A stretch of DNA of 64,000 bases from contig OY755237.1 of NCBI GenBank assembly GCA_963576725.1, positions 55,279,805 to 55,343,804 on the forward strand, in the 5' to 3' direction. The DNA comes from Azorinus chamasolen. Its lineage: Eukaryota > Mollusca > Bivalvia > Cardiida > Solecurtidae. The notes under the pieces were generated by a model. That model was not told where the DNA came from. It ran no database searches and worked only from the letters and a program-made list of their open reading frames with translations. The position numbers were made by a program, and so were the translations under genes. The stretch's first letter is position 1. Each line of letters begins with the position of its first letter. Positions 1 to 9,617 of this stretch are shown here, one piece after another.

Positions 1-82
1 ATGTCATTACAACTATTTTGTACATGAATAATCAGTATGTATTGAAATTTGGAATAAACACAGAACAGGGAACCAGGGTTAA
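1..82 (+). mobile_element. Family A MITE, long-side tail
   Basis: The window opens inside a family A element. The ATTGAAATTTGGAATAAACA block and the terminal AGGGTTAA (79-82) match the long-side end of the complete copies at 1201 and 21826. Its left part lies outside the window. Confidence 0.8.
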
Positions 83-198
83 CACTATCAGCTTCAATCC
101 TGAGTAGACTGTTTGCAGAGGTCATCATGAGTTCACCCAGTAGATCATAGTTGCAACTGCTTAGTATTCAACCCTGCTTGTGTGCTGTGTCATTTCAG

Positions 199-349
199 GC
201 CACTGAAGATGCACAAACCAGAGTAAAGTCTGTTGTAACACCATCCAGCTGTGTCAGTTCAATAAGTCCTGAGCCAAGTGGAACTCAGACAGAGACAATG
301 ACTTTAGCACAGGGGACAGCATCTGCCTCAGGAACAGAGGCAGCTATGG
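199..349 (+). CDS. IAP (BIRC-type) gene, penultimate exon
   Basis: An internal coding exon. A pyrimidine-rich tract ends in AG at 197-198, and GTAAGT begins at 350. The 151-bp exon is open in one frame and encodes about 50 residues of Ser/Thr-rich linker (ATEDAQTR...GTEAAM) with no recognisable domain. It ends after the first base of a codon (phase 1), which matches exactly the phase of the RING exon at 2120: joining them gives ...EAAM-V-DVDKEL.... In IAP proteins this position lies between the BIR or UBA part and the C-terminal RING, where low-complexity linkers are usual. Upstream exons, including any BIR domains, are outside the window. The exon call rests on splice signals and phase; the gene assignment comes from the next exon. 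Confidence 0.72.
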
Positions 350-371
350 GTAAGTGGTGGGGTCTACTTGA

Positions 372-470
372 TTTAACTCGTTCCCACATATTAACACCCT
401 TTCATGCCTTTGCAAACAGAGTTGACCCATATCAGATGACTCCTTTAGGAGCCGTCTGATCAGGGTTTAC
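372..470 (+). repeat. Degenerate family A/C MITE fragment
   Basis: Short-side start (TTTAACTCGTTCCC), then TTTGCAAACAGAGT and a damaged palindrome ACTCCTTTAGGAGCCGTCTGA. The long side is missing. It begins 22 bases inside the intron. Confidence 0.65.
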
Positions 471-529
471 TAAATCTCATTTCAAGTCAATGATATGTTA
501 TTTAAGTTATAGTCATGCTTGAGCTTTCC

Positions 530-779
530 TTAACCCTTCTCTTGCTGAATTTTAAAATACATTTCTCCTTCTTTACCCATGCTCTGTTGTATAATAACAT
601 ATATATTTACTGTGTATAAGTATTTCGCTGTGCAATCACTGCTGTGGAGTGCACTGGTTGCACAATCAACTTGTAAATAGTGCAGACCCTGATGAGACAG
701 CTCCTGCAGGAGCTGTCTCATCTGGGTCTTCACTATTTACAGGTAGGTATATTGACGCGAATAGCAAGCGAAGGGTTAA
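530..779 (-). mobile_element. Family B TTAA MITE, complete
   Basis: TTAA at both ends (530-533, 776-779). The ends read TTAACCCTTCTCTTGCTGAA and AGCAAGCGAAGGGTTAA. The palindrome GACAGCTCCTGCAGGAGCTGTC lies nearer the right end. It is 250 bp, the same length as the inverted copy at 1529. An apparent 67-aa frame across it is an accident of the repeat. Confidence 0.92.
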
Positions 780-1132
780 TACCTACTATTGTCCAACCTT
801 TGCAAACTGAGTAGAACAAGATCAGACAGCTCCTTTAGGAACTTTCACATCAGTGTCGGCCCTGTTTGCTTATAACATTATAAAAGATCTGACTACAGTT
901 TCTACCAATACCAAAAATGCATATCGAGGGCTTGGTGCAAAACTATTCTAACTCCTTCACTTTGTCAGGGTCTGCTCTGTTTGCTTATGGTATAATATAG
1001 ATCTGATTCTACAGGTTCAGCTCGAGCAAAATTATCTTAGTCTTTATATGCCATTTTAAAAATAAATCTAATTGATAATTATGATGTAATTATTCTTACA
1101 TGAATAGTGAACAGGTGAACTAAAAGTGTTAA
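776..1132 (+). repeat. Broken family A/C MITE
   Basis: Starts at the TTAA that ends the family B element. It has a short-side arm with a diverged palindrome (810-870), then a second palindrome arm (967-990) and a C-type long side ending GTGTTAA at 1132. The middle is rearranged, so this may be two overlapping relics. Confidence 0.55.
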
Positions 1133-1200
1133 CATTACAAGTGCCTTCTTTTGGCTAGAGCAGTAACCTTGCCAAGCCTGTTCATAGCAATAATGATGCT

Positions 1201-1450
1201 TTAACCCTTTCCCTCATATAAACGTGTTTTCACGTATTTGCAAACAGAGTAGACCCAGATCAGACGGCTCCTAGAGGAGCCGTCTTATCAGGGTCTACTC
1301 TGTTTGCTAATAAAACTTCAAAGATCTGTGTCTTTACTTTCTAAAATGGCTACAATGTTCCACCTTCCATATTTCCTTATAACTATTTTGTTAATGAATA
1401 TTCAGTAGGTATTGAAATTTGGTGTAAATATAGAAGAGGGAAAGGGTTCA
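1201..1450 (+). mobile_element. Family A TTAA MITE, complete
   Basis: Begins TTAACCCTTTCCCTC and ends GAAAGGGTTCA (last site mutated from TTAA). The palindrome around GGCTCCTAGAGGAGCC lies ~45 bp from the left end. Arms: CCCAGATC on the left, CCCTGAT (read inward) on the right. It is 250 bp. Confidence 0.92.
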
Positions 1451-1528
1451 CATGCTACAGATGAATCCTTGATACTTTAAGCAAACATTTTTGTTCCAGA
1501 TAAGATGTCGAATAACTCTCATCAGGTT

Positions 1529-1778
1529 TTAACCCTTCGCTTGCTAATCACGTCAATATACGTACCTGTAAATAGTGAAGACCCAGATGAGACAGCTCCT
1601 GCAGGAGCTGTCTCATCAGGGTCTGCACTATTTACAACTTAATTGTACAACCAGTGCACTCTACAGCAATGATTGCACAGCGAAATACTTGTACACAGTG
1701 AAGATATATGTAATTATACAACAGGACATAGGTAAAGAAGGAGAAATGCATTTTAAAATTCAGCAAGCGAAGGGTTAA
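1529..1778 (+). mobile_element. Family B TTAA MITE, inverted partner
   Basis: A 250-bp near-identical reverse complement of 530-779. Clean ends TTAACCCTTCGCTTGCT and AGCAAGCGAAGGGTTAA. The better-preserved ends show the perfect 17-bp TIR. Confidence 0.93.
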
Positions 1779-1848
1779 ACTGTTATTGCCACTCAAATTA
1801 TAACTTTTATAGCACAGATAAAGGTGCGTACCCAAATACTAATGTACT

Positions 1849-1904
1849 TTAGACGATTCTAAAGAGTGGTCTCAGTATAGGCTTTGGTGGAGAAATAAAG
1901 GAGT
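1849..1904. repeat. Family H foldback fragment
   Basis: Half of the 97-bp palindrome seen whole at 47360 and 62036: GACGATTCTAAAGAGTGGTC, then a TAGGCTTTGGTGGAGAAAT end. Confidence 0.6.
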
Positions 1905-2119
1905 TAGTCTTGAAAATGTTTGAATTTATGCATCTTATCTGGACCTCTGTATTAGAAAAAGAATATGAAACTATATTACTGTTGCTGTAAGCCAATATTT
2001 TCTCAGCATACTAAAGGTCGAAAATTCCACTTTGGCTAAAAATTGAACAATGCATCCACCTGTGTTACTCCATGTGATTTTGAATGATTTTGATTGATTT
2101 TGTTTGTATTTGTTTACAG

Positions 2120-2322
2120 TGGATGTTGATAAAGAGCTGCTTTTAGAGAACTTGTCATTAAAGGACAAGACATTGTGTAAAGTGTGCTTGGACAATCCAC
2201 TTAGCATGGCATTCTTGCCATGTTGGCACTTCAGTACATGTGAGGAATGCTCCAAATCCATGACTCACTGTCCAATTTGTAGAAAAGAAATCAAGGAAAA
2301 GTACAAAATCTACTGGTCGTAG
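2120..2322 (+). CDS. IAP (BIRC-type) gene, terminal exon with RING finger
   Basis: The final coding exon of an inhibitor-of-apoptosis protein, a RING E3 ubiquitin ligase family that restrains caspases and innate-immune signalling in the cytosol. The acceptor AG is at 2118-2119 and the stop TAG at 2320-2322. The exon reads VDVDKELLLENLSLKDKTLC... and carries a C3HC4 RING (2176-2280) with spacing C-x2-C-x11-C-x-H-x3-C-x2-C-x6-C-x2-C, the spacing of IAP RINGs. The short tail KYKIYWS after it matches the C-terminal hydrophobic tail that IAP RINGs use to dimerise. A helical, Leu-rich lead-in (ELLLENLSL) precedes the RING, as is usual. Odd: the near-invariant Gly of the CGH motif is Trp (CWH, about 2221-2229). 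The metal ligands are all present. I cannot say which IAP paralog this is. Confidence 0.88.
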
Positions 2323-2630
2323 ATCTACTAGTTGTAAATGCCACAGAAAGAATGTCGGAGCTCTCTATAATTTTCCTCATGTAAGAGGAAAGTATTTCGA
2401 ATCCCAGTCCATATTGAATATACTGGATTGGATTTCGTCATCAGCAGGTCTCAACTGTTACAAAAGTACAAAACTTGAATATACTATCCTCACACAGATA
2501 GGCAGGACTAGCTATCGTACCATCATTTTCGCACAAAGGATGATTCAGAGGATTCAAGGTGATGGAGTAGATCGGTGAAGAATCCAAGCAGATAAAGAAA
2601 CCATAAGATGATGGAGAATATAAATAAGGA
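2323..2630 (+). other. Probable IAP 3' UTR and flank
   Basis: Unique-looking AT-rich sequence after the stop. No canonical AATAAA is visible. An A-rich stretch at 2609-2626 (GAATATAAATAAGG) is the nearest candidate but not a good poly(A) signal, so the transcript end is not placed. Confidence 0.4.
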
Positions 2631-2790
2631 TTAACCCCTTCAGCACTGAATATTCAAAGTCACTATTCCAATTTTAAAGGGTCAGGCTTATTGTGAATAT
2701 TCAGAGATTTTTTCAAGGAAAAGTGAAACATGACAAACAGTGCAGGAGCCCTCTCGTCTGGGTCTACACTGTTTGCAAAGGACATTAATA
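2631..2790 (-). repeat. Family F MITE, partial
   Basis: Begins TTAACCCCTTCAGCACTGAA. It contains GACAAACAGTGCAGGAGCCC and the arm GGGTCTACACTGTTTGC, with a deleted palindrome left arm. No right-hand TTAA is clear. Confidence 0.65.
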
Positions 2791-2835
2791 ACAGGTTTCC
2801 AGAACTGAAACGGTTGATGCAGTTGTTATTTATTT

Positions 2836-2864
2836 TTATAGATAAAACTTTCTTATGCCATTAT
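2836..2864. repeat. 29-bp direct repeat, left of the 6.5-kb insertion
   Basis: Positions 2836-2864 recur exactly at 9358-9386, on the other side of the compound insertion. The flank TATTTTTA/TCATTTATTTTT suggests a pre-existing ~37-bp tandem pair at the target rather than a transposase-made duplication. Confidence 0.8.
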
Positions 2865-3070
2865 CATTTATTTTTATGCCCCCAAAGCTAGGCTTTGGCG
2901 GCATATAGTGATCGCACCGTGCGTGTGTGGGTGGGTGGGTGTGTGTGTGTGTGGGTGGGTGGGTGTGTGTACCTTTTGTCCGGAGTATATTTCCTTTGTC
3001 ACATCAGCTACGGATACCAAATTTGGTGTGTGAGTTCATCTTGGGATGGGGGAGTGTCCCGTACCATTTT

Positions 3071-5007
3071 TAGCTCACCAGAGCACTTTGTGCTCAGGGT
3101 GAACTTTTGTGATCACCCGTCGGCGTGCGTCGTGCGTCGTGCGTCGTTTGTCGTTTGTCGTTTGTCGTTCGTCGTTCGTCGTCCGTCGTCAACAATTTGA
3201 ACCTTTGAAAATCTTCTCCTCTGAATCTACAGGGTTCTCATCTTTCATCTTTGGCACATAGTATCATCTTTAGGTCCTCTACAAAAGTTATATAAATTAT
3301 GCCCCTGGGGTCAAAATTGGCCCCGCCCCAGGGGTGACTTGTTTTCAATAGAAACATATTGTAAAACTTTGAAAATCTTCTCCTCTTAAATCAGAAGGTT
3401 CTCATCTTTCATATTTGGCACATAGCATCATGTTCAGGTCCTCTACAAAAGTTATATAAATTATGGCCCTGGGGTCAAAATTAGCCCCGCCCCAGGGTTG
3501 GGCAGTTTTCAATAGAAACAAATAGTGAAATCTTTGGAAATCTTCTTCTCTGAAACTGGAAGTCTCTCAGCTTTCATATTTGGCACAGAGCATCATGTTC
3601 AGGTCCTCTACAAAAGTTATATAAATTATAGCCCCAGGGTCAAAATTGGCCCCGACCCAGGGGTGGGCAGTTTTAAATAGAAACAAATAGTGAAATCTTT
3701 GAAAATCTTCTTCTCTTAAACTGGATGACTCTCAGCTTTCATATTTGGCACATAGCATCATGTTCAGGTCCTCTACAAAAGTTATATAAATTATGGCCCT
3801 GGGGTCAAAATTGGCCTCGCCCCAGGGGTGGGCAGTTTTCAATAGAAACAAATAGTGAAATCTTTGAAAATCTTCTTCTCTGAAACTGGAAGGCTCTGAG
3901 CTTTCATATTTGACACATAGCATCATGTTCCGGTCCTCTACAAAAGTTATATAAATTATGTCCCCAGGGTCAAAATTGGCCCCGGCCCAGGGGTGGGCAG
4001 TTTTCAATAGAATCAAATATATAGTTAAATCTTTGAAAATCTTCTTCTCTTAAACTGGAAGGCTCTCAGCTTTCATATTTGGCACATAGCATCATGTTCA
4101 GGTCCTCTACAAAAGTTATATAAATTATGGCCTTGGGGTTAAAATTGCCCCCGCCCCAGGGGTGGGCAGTTTTCAATAGAAACAAATACATGTAGTGAAA
4201 ACTTTGAAAACATTCTCCTCTGAAACTTGAAGGTTTTCAGCTTTCATATTTGGCACATAGCATCATGTTCCGGTCCTCTACAATTTTTTTTATAAATTAT
4301 GGCCCCAGGGTCAAAATTGGCCCCACCCCAGGGGTGGGCAGTTTTCAATAGAAACAAATAGTGAAATCATTGAATATCTTCTTCTCTGAAACTGGAAGGT
4401 TCTCAGCTTTCATATTTGGCACATAGCATCATGTTCCGGTCTTCTAAAAAAGTTATATAAATTATGGCCCTGGAGTAAAGATTGGCCTGCCCAAGGGGTA
4501 GCCAGTTTTCAATAGAAACATATAGTGAAAACTTTGAAATCTACTCATCTGAAACTGGAAGGTTCTCATCTTTCATATTTGGCACATAGCATCATTTTCA
4601 GGTCCTCTACAAAAGTTATATAAATTGTGCCTCTTGGGTCAAAATTAGCCCTGCCCCAGGGCAAGCTAGTTTTCTATATATATATATATATAGAAACATA
4701 TAGTGAAAACTTTGAAAATCTTCTCCTCTGATTGTCTGGTGCCTGGGGTAGCCAGTTTTCAATAGAAACATATAGTGAAAACTTTGAAAATCTTCTCGTC
4801 TGAAACTGGAAGGTTCTCAGCTCTCATATTTGGCACATAGCATCATGTTCAGGTCCTCTGCAAAAGTTATATAAATTGTGCCTCTTGGGTCAAAATTAGC
4901 CCTGCTCCAGGGCAAGCTAGTTTACCATAGAAACATATAGTGAAAACTTTGAAAATCTTCTCCTCTGATTGTCTGGTGAGCGCTTCAGGGCCATTCTGGC
5001 CCTCTTG
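3071..5007 (+). mobile_element. Nested Helentron/pearl-like element N2
   Basis: The 5' end AGCTCACC is followed by a GAGCACTTTGTGCTC hairpin. The 3' side has the inverted partner GGTGAGCG (4975-4982), the stem-loop GGGCC-ATTCT-GGCCC (4988-5002) and terminal TCTTG. A CGTCGTGCGTCGT-type microsatellite occupies 3115-3190. It sits between T residues within N1. Confidence 0.75.
3190..4970. repeat. ~170-bp tandem core repeats of N2
   Basis: About ten diverged units, each with AAATCTTCTTCTCTGAAACT, CATATTTGGCACATAGCATC, AGTTATATAAATTATG and a CCCCGCCCCAGGGG-type palindrome. Unit spacing is about 160-175 bp. The last units are truncated around an AT run at 4674-4692. Confidence 0.9.
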
Positions 5008-5999
5008 TCATGTCACTGTGACCTTGACCTTGACCTTTGACCTTGATTTTACAAAAAGCTTGTCCGGAGCATATCTCTTTTACCTTACCAGCTACAGATT
5101 CCAAATTTGGTGTGTGAGTTCATCTTGGGATGGCGGAGTGTCGCGTACCATTTCCAGGTCACTGTGACCTTGACCTTGACCTTTGACCTCGATTTTAAAA
5201 AAAGCTTATGCCTTACCAGCTACAAAAAGCTTGTCCGGAGTATATCTCCTATACCTTACCAGCTAAGGATTCCAAATTTGGTGTGTGAGTTCATCTTGGG
5301 ATGGAGGAGTGTCGCGTACCATTTTCAGATAACTGTGACCTTGACCATGACCTTTGACCGATTTTACAAAAAGCTTGACCTGAGCATAATCTCCTTTACC
5401 TTACCAGCTACAGATTCCAAATTTGGTGTGTGAGTTCATCTTGGGATGGCAGAGTGTCGCGTACCATATCCAGGTCACTGTGACCTTGACCTTAACCTTG
5501 ACCTTTGACCTCGATTTTAAAAACAGCTTATACCTTACCAGCTACAAAAAGCTTGTCCGGAGTATATCTCCTATTCCTTACCAGCTAAGGATTCCAAATT
5601 TGGTGTGTGAGTTCATCTTGGGATGGAGGAGTGTCGCGTACCATTTTCAGATCACTGTGACCTTGACCTTGACCTTTGACCGATTTTACAAAAAGCTTGT
5701 CCAGAGCATATCTCTTATACCTTACCAGATACGGATTCCAAATTTGGTGTGTGAGGTCACCTTCAGATTGCGGAGTGTCGCGTACCATTTTCAGGTCACC
5801 TTGACCTTGACCTTTGACCTCGATTTTACAAAAAGCTTGTCCGGAGCATATCTCCTATATCTTACCAGCTACGGATCCAAAATTTGGTATGTGAGTTCAT
5901 CTTGGGATGATGGAGTGTCGAGTGTCATTTTCAGGTCACTGTGACCTTGACCTTTGACCTCGATTTTACAAAAAGCTTATACCTTACCAGCTGCAAAAA
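5008..5999. repeat. Tandem core of N1, left block, with ERE-like palindromes
   Basis: Units of about 145-171 bp read CCAAATTTGGTGTGTGAGTT, CATCTTGGGATGG, GTGTCGCGTACCAT, then GACCTTGACCTTTGACCT. AGGTCACTGTGACCT is perfect at 5156-5170, 5472-5486 and 5933-5947. The overlapping open frames here are products of the repeat. Confidence 0.9.
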
Positions 6000-6354
6000 G
6001 CAGGGGTGAGAATTTTCCGCGGAATTCCGCGGATTTCGTTTCACTCAGGGCCGTTTTTGAGATTGATGTAAATCCAATGAGAAATTTGAAAGGGGGGGGG
6101 GGTATGGCGATTAATTCAGGAAAATATAATTTTTTCCGATATATTCTTTCACTATTCCAAGTAAATCCGCGTTAACAACGTTTATATCACGTTAACAGCG
6201 AGATTTCGGTACAGCTAATCGAATGACGAGATTCTTGTCTTACAGCCAATCAAAACGCTCGTATTATGCAGTGTTCGTTCAACATTTCCAAGATGGCGTC
6301 TGTGATGTGAAATTCTGTATCTGTACTGTCAATTAATCCAAATTTAAGACAAAA

Positions 6355-6648
6355 ATGAGAAGCATAGGCAGAGATTACGATAACAGTGTGGAAAAGTAGT
6401 TCTACCCAAGATGGGTTGAGAAAGAAATTACGTTGACATTTGGTAAAGAAACAAGAAAAGTGATAATTGGCGACGATTTCGTGAAACTGAAAGTAAACCT
6501 TCTTGGACGAGGGGACCTTGTGTAATACTGTAAACTTTGTTCCAAACAAATGAATTACGGAAAACGCGACTGCGCAACATTCAAGAACCATCTGAAAAGC
6601 ATTAAACATGTCCAGTTATTGAAACAGCGGATTTCCAGTCACAGGTAA
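6355..6648 (+). pseudogene. BED-type zinc finger relic, copy 1
   Basis: Read from the ATG at 6355, the frame encodes 97 codons to TAA at 6646. It shows a C-x2-C...H-x5-H pattern: YCKLCSKQ (Cys59, Cys62) and NHLKSIKHVQ (His79, His85), as in the N-terminal BED fingers of hAT transposases. Internal stops fall at codons 15 and 57, so it is broken as read. CAGGTAAAA at the end could be a splice donor. The longer frame on the opposite strand (6250-6609) has no recognisable features and I treat it as a shadow. Confidence 0.5.
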
Positions 6649-7595
6649 AAACCTGTAATGTCAAGTATTCACCAGGAAGTTGTCTGTCAATAGCTATTCA
6701 TAGATAATGTTAAAGGAACTGGTCAAGATGTATCGATTCAGAAAAGTTATATATATTTTTTTTTAATAAACCAGTTTAATGAATTAGAAGATGGTTTATT
6801 GACATAAAAAAGTAATGAGAATCAGAGTTTGAATGTGAACTTTGACTAGAAATTGTGACTAATGTGAACTTTGGTGAATTTTGTCTAGAAAGTTAACTGT
6901 TACAATACCATGCCAACTTTAAACCAAATTTTGTATCTTTATTTGTGATCACCGAGTTCCATTTGATTTCATTTTTAAAACATGTGAGTTTTAATTGCTT
7001 GTGTTTGACAAGAAATTAATCTGGCAATGATGAATGGACCCAATAATAAACTGAATGTAAATTGTATGGACATGTTCTACAACTGGTTTGTTTGAAACAC
7101 AGTTCATCATGTATGACATACAACTCAAGTATAATTGTAAAAAAAACATGAATGACAGACCCAAGTGAAAATGCAGGAGAAGGCTCCTGAAGTGCTCAGG
7201 AAAGCTATATTTCATTTTGCGTCGGGGGGCTTCGCCCGCTGAACCCCCAGGGGTGAGAATTTTTCCGCGGATTTCGTTTCACTCAGGGCCGTTTTTGAGA
7301 TTGATGTAAATCCGATGAGAAATTTGAAAAGGGGGGGGGGGGGTATTGCGATTAATTCAGGAAAATATAATTTTTTCCGATATATTCTTTCACTATTCCA
7401 AGTAAATCCGCGTTAACAACGTTTATATCACGTTAACAGCGAGATTTCGGTACAGCTAATCGAATGACGAGACTCTTGTCTTACAGCCAATGAAAACGCT
7501 CGTATTATGCAGTGTTCGTTCAACATTTCCAAGATGGCGTCCGTGATGTGAAATTCTGTATCTGTACTGTCAATTAATCCAAATTTAAGACAAAA

Positions 7596-7889
7596 ATGAG
7601 AAGCATAGGCAGAGATTACGATAACAGTGTGGAAAAGAAGTTTTACCCAAGATGGGTAGAGAAAGAAATTACGTTGACATTTGGTAAAGAAACAAGAAAA
7701 GTGATAATTGGCGACGATTTCGTGAAACTGAAAGTAAACCTTCTCGGACGAGGGGACCTTGTGTAATACTGTAAACTTTGTTCCAAACAAATGAATTACG
7801 GAAAACGCGACTGCGCAACATTCAAGAACCATCTGAAAAGCATTAAACATGTCCAGTTATTGAAACAGCGGATTTCCAGTCACAGGTAA
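7596..7889 (+). pseudogene. BED-type zinc finger relic, copy 2
   Basis: The duplicate of 6355-6648. It lacks the codon-15 stop but keeps the codon-57 TAA just before YCKLC. Either that stop predates the duplication or the region is not read in this frame. Same Cys/His pattern. Confidence 0.5.
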
Positions 7890-8598
7890 AAACCTGTAAT
7901 GTCAAGTATTCACCAGGAAGTTGTCTGTCAATAGCTATTCATAGATAATGTTAAAGGAACTGGTCAAGATGTATCGATTCAGAAAAGTTATAAAAAAAAT
8001 ATTTAATAAACCAGTTTAATGAATTAGAAGATGGTTTATTGACATAAAAAAGTAATGAGAATCAGAGTTTGAATGTGAACTTTGACTAGAAATTGTGACT
8101 AATGTGAGCTTTGGTGAATTTTGTCTAGAAAGTTAACTGTTACAATACCATGCCAACTTTAAACCAAATTTTGTATCTTTATTTGTGATCACCGAGTTCC
8201 ATTTGATTTCATTTTTAAAACATGTGAGTTTTAATTGCTTGTGTTTGACAAGAAATTAATCTGGCAATGTTGAATGGATCCAATAATAAACTGAATGTAA
8301 ATTGTATGGACATGTTCTACAACTGGTTTGTTTGAAACACAGCTCATCATGTATGACATAATATATATTATATATATTATATGTATAATTGTAAAAAAAC
8401 ATGAATGACAGACCCAAGTGAAAATGCAGGAGAAGGCTCCTGAAGTGCTCAGGAAAGCTATATTTCATTTTGCGTTGGGGGGCTTCGCCCCACTGAACCC
8501 CCCACATGGGCACTGCCCATGTCCCGCAAGGGGCCTAGGCGGCCCCCTTGACCCCGCCAATTTTCCTCTTTTTTCACAAACAGCCATTCTCACCCCTG

Positions 8599-9085
8599 AA
8601 AAAGCTTGTCCTGAGTATATCTCCTATACTTTACCAGCTACGGATTCCAAATTTGGTGTGTGAGTTCATCTTGGGATGGAGGAATGTCGCGTACCATTTT
8701 CAGGTCACCTTGACCTTGACCTTCGACCTCGATTTTACAAAAAAGGTTGTCCAGAGAATATCTCCTATACCTTACCAGCTACGGATTCCAAATTTAATGT
8801 GTGAGTTTATCTTTGGATGGCGGTGTGTCGCGTACCATTTTCAGGTCACTGTGACCTTGACCTTTGACCTAGATTTTACACAAAGCTTGTCCGGAGCATT
8901 TCTCCTATACCTTACCAGCTACGGATTCCAAATTTGGTTTGTGAGTTCATCTTGGGATGGCGGAGAGTCGTGTACCATTTTCAGATCACTGACCTTGACC
9001 TTGACCTTTGACCTCAATTTTACAGTCCGGAGCATATCTCCTATATCTTACCAGATACAAAAAGCTTGTCCAGAGCATATCTCCT
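8599..9085. repeat. Tandem core of N1, right block
   Basis: Continuation of the 5008-5999 units after the hAT-like insertion. A perfect AGGTCACTGTGACCT is at 8843-8857; other units carry AGGTCACCTTGACCT-type variants. Confidence 0.88.
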
Positions 9086-9357
9086 ATACCTTAAACGTTG
9101 ACAATCAACCCAGGGTCCTTTTTAACGTTGAGAATGACTTAGGGTCCTTTTTAACTAAGTTTTGACGCTTGGCTCTTTTCTTAGCTATCATAATCGTCAA
9201 AGGTTCTGTTTCTAATGTTAAGAACTGACTCCTGTGTCATTTTTAACAGCATCAAAATTTCATGTTACACCTGCATTACATTGTATTGTTTTTCCGCCAA
9301 AGTGCATTTCGGTGTCAAACACTCTGGGGGCATTTGTCACCCGTGACGACTCTCTTG

Positions 9358-9386
9358 TTATAGATAAAACTTTCTTATGCCATTAT
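9358..9386. repeat. 29-bp direct repeat, right of the 6.5-kb insertion
   Basis: Exact copy of 2836-2864, starting one base after the terminal CTCTTG of N1. Confidence 0.8.
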
Positions 9387-9476
9387 AGGTGATCTATTCA
9401 AGGATGATCATGTATATGAATAATACAATATGTGTTTGTTCATAAACATTACATGTAGCTGTGTTATATTTGCAGT

Positions 9477-9617
9477 CTAACCCTTTGAATGTGTGACACA
9501 TGTGTACTGACATTTGCAAACAATGTAAACCCAGATCAGATGACCTAGAGAAGCCTTGTGAGCAGGGTTTGCACTGTTTGCATTCAAAAACTGCTAGCCA
9601 TTTGACATTATAGTTAA
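9477..9617 (+). mobile_element. Short family F MITE, sharing TTAA with a family D element
   Basis: Starts CTAACCCTTTGAATGTG, with arms TTTGCAAACAATGTAAACCC and GGGTTTGCACTGTTTGC. It ends at the TTAA (9614-9617) that opens the next element. The same F-D arrangement recurs at 15354-15686. Confidence 0.75.

Larger units (their letters stand above)
350..2119 (+). other. Phase-1 intron of the IAP gene, filled with MITEs
   Basis: A 1,770-bp intron between GTAAGT and a T-rich tract ending TTTACAG. It holds two family B elements in opposite orientation (530-779, 1529-1778), a complete family A element (1201-1450), degenerate A/C elements (372-470, 776-1132) and an H-family fragment (1849-1904). Little unique sequence remains. 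The inverted B pair could fold into a long hairpin in the pre-mRNA. Confidence 0.72.
6001..8598 (+). mobile_element. hAT-like TIR element with internal 1.25-kb tandem duplication
   Basis: Thirteen-base inverted termini CAGGGGTGAGAAT (6001) and ATTCTCACCCCTG (ends 8598), flanked by AAAAAG on both sides within an N1 core unit. The interior is two head-to-tail copies, 6001-7247 and 7248-8598, the second again starting CAGGGGTGAGAAT. The first lacks the GC-rich 3' end (8480-8580). Each copy holds a BED-finger-like relic. CAGGGGTG termini are typical of hAT elements, but the flanking repeat is 6 bp, not the expected 8 bp. Confidence 0.72.
2875..9357 (+). mobile_element. Compound Helentron/pearl-like element N1 (non-autonomous)
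   Basis: The 5' end ATGCCCCC(AAAGCTAGGCTTTGG) has an inverted partner GGGGGCAT at 9326-9332. This sits just before a 3' stem-loop (GTCAC-CC-GTGAC, 9336-9347) and the terminal CTCTTG. Between them are a GT/GGTG microsatellite (2921-2968) and tandem core units rich in AGGTCA half-sites (5008-5999, 8599-9085). Two later insertions interrupt it: N2 (3071-5007) and an hAT-like element (6001-8598). It has no transposase or helicase of its own. The architecture matches Helentron-derived DINE/HINE elements and bivalve pearl elements. Confidence 0.75.

Noticed and set aside
530..1835. Paired 67-aa frames starting MKTQMRQLLQELSHQG
   Set aside because: The start is the family B palindrome read across its centre; the two frames are the two MITE copies.
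2609..2626. Poly(A) signal of the IAP gene
   Set aside because: The sequence is TATAAATAAGG, not AATAAA, and no GU-rich element clearly follows.
4940..5944. Open frames of 75-173 codons with YLTSYRFQIWCVSSSW-type repeats, and similar at 8548 and 29123
   Set aside because: They run through the N1 core units of pearl-like elements, in several frames and with different breaks. The same text is non-coding repeat elsewhere.
6250..7850. Minus-strand frames of 119 and 140 codons in the hAT-like element
   Set aside because: Conserved only because the 1.25-kb body is duplicated. No domain is visible, while the opposite strand shows a BED-like Cys/His pattern.
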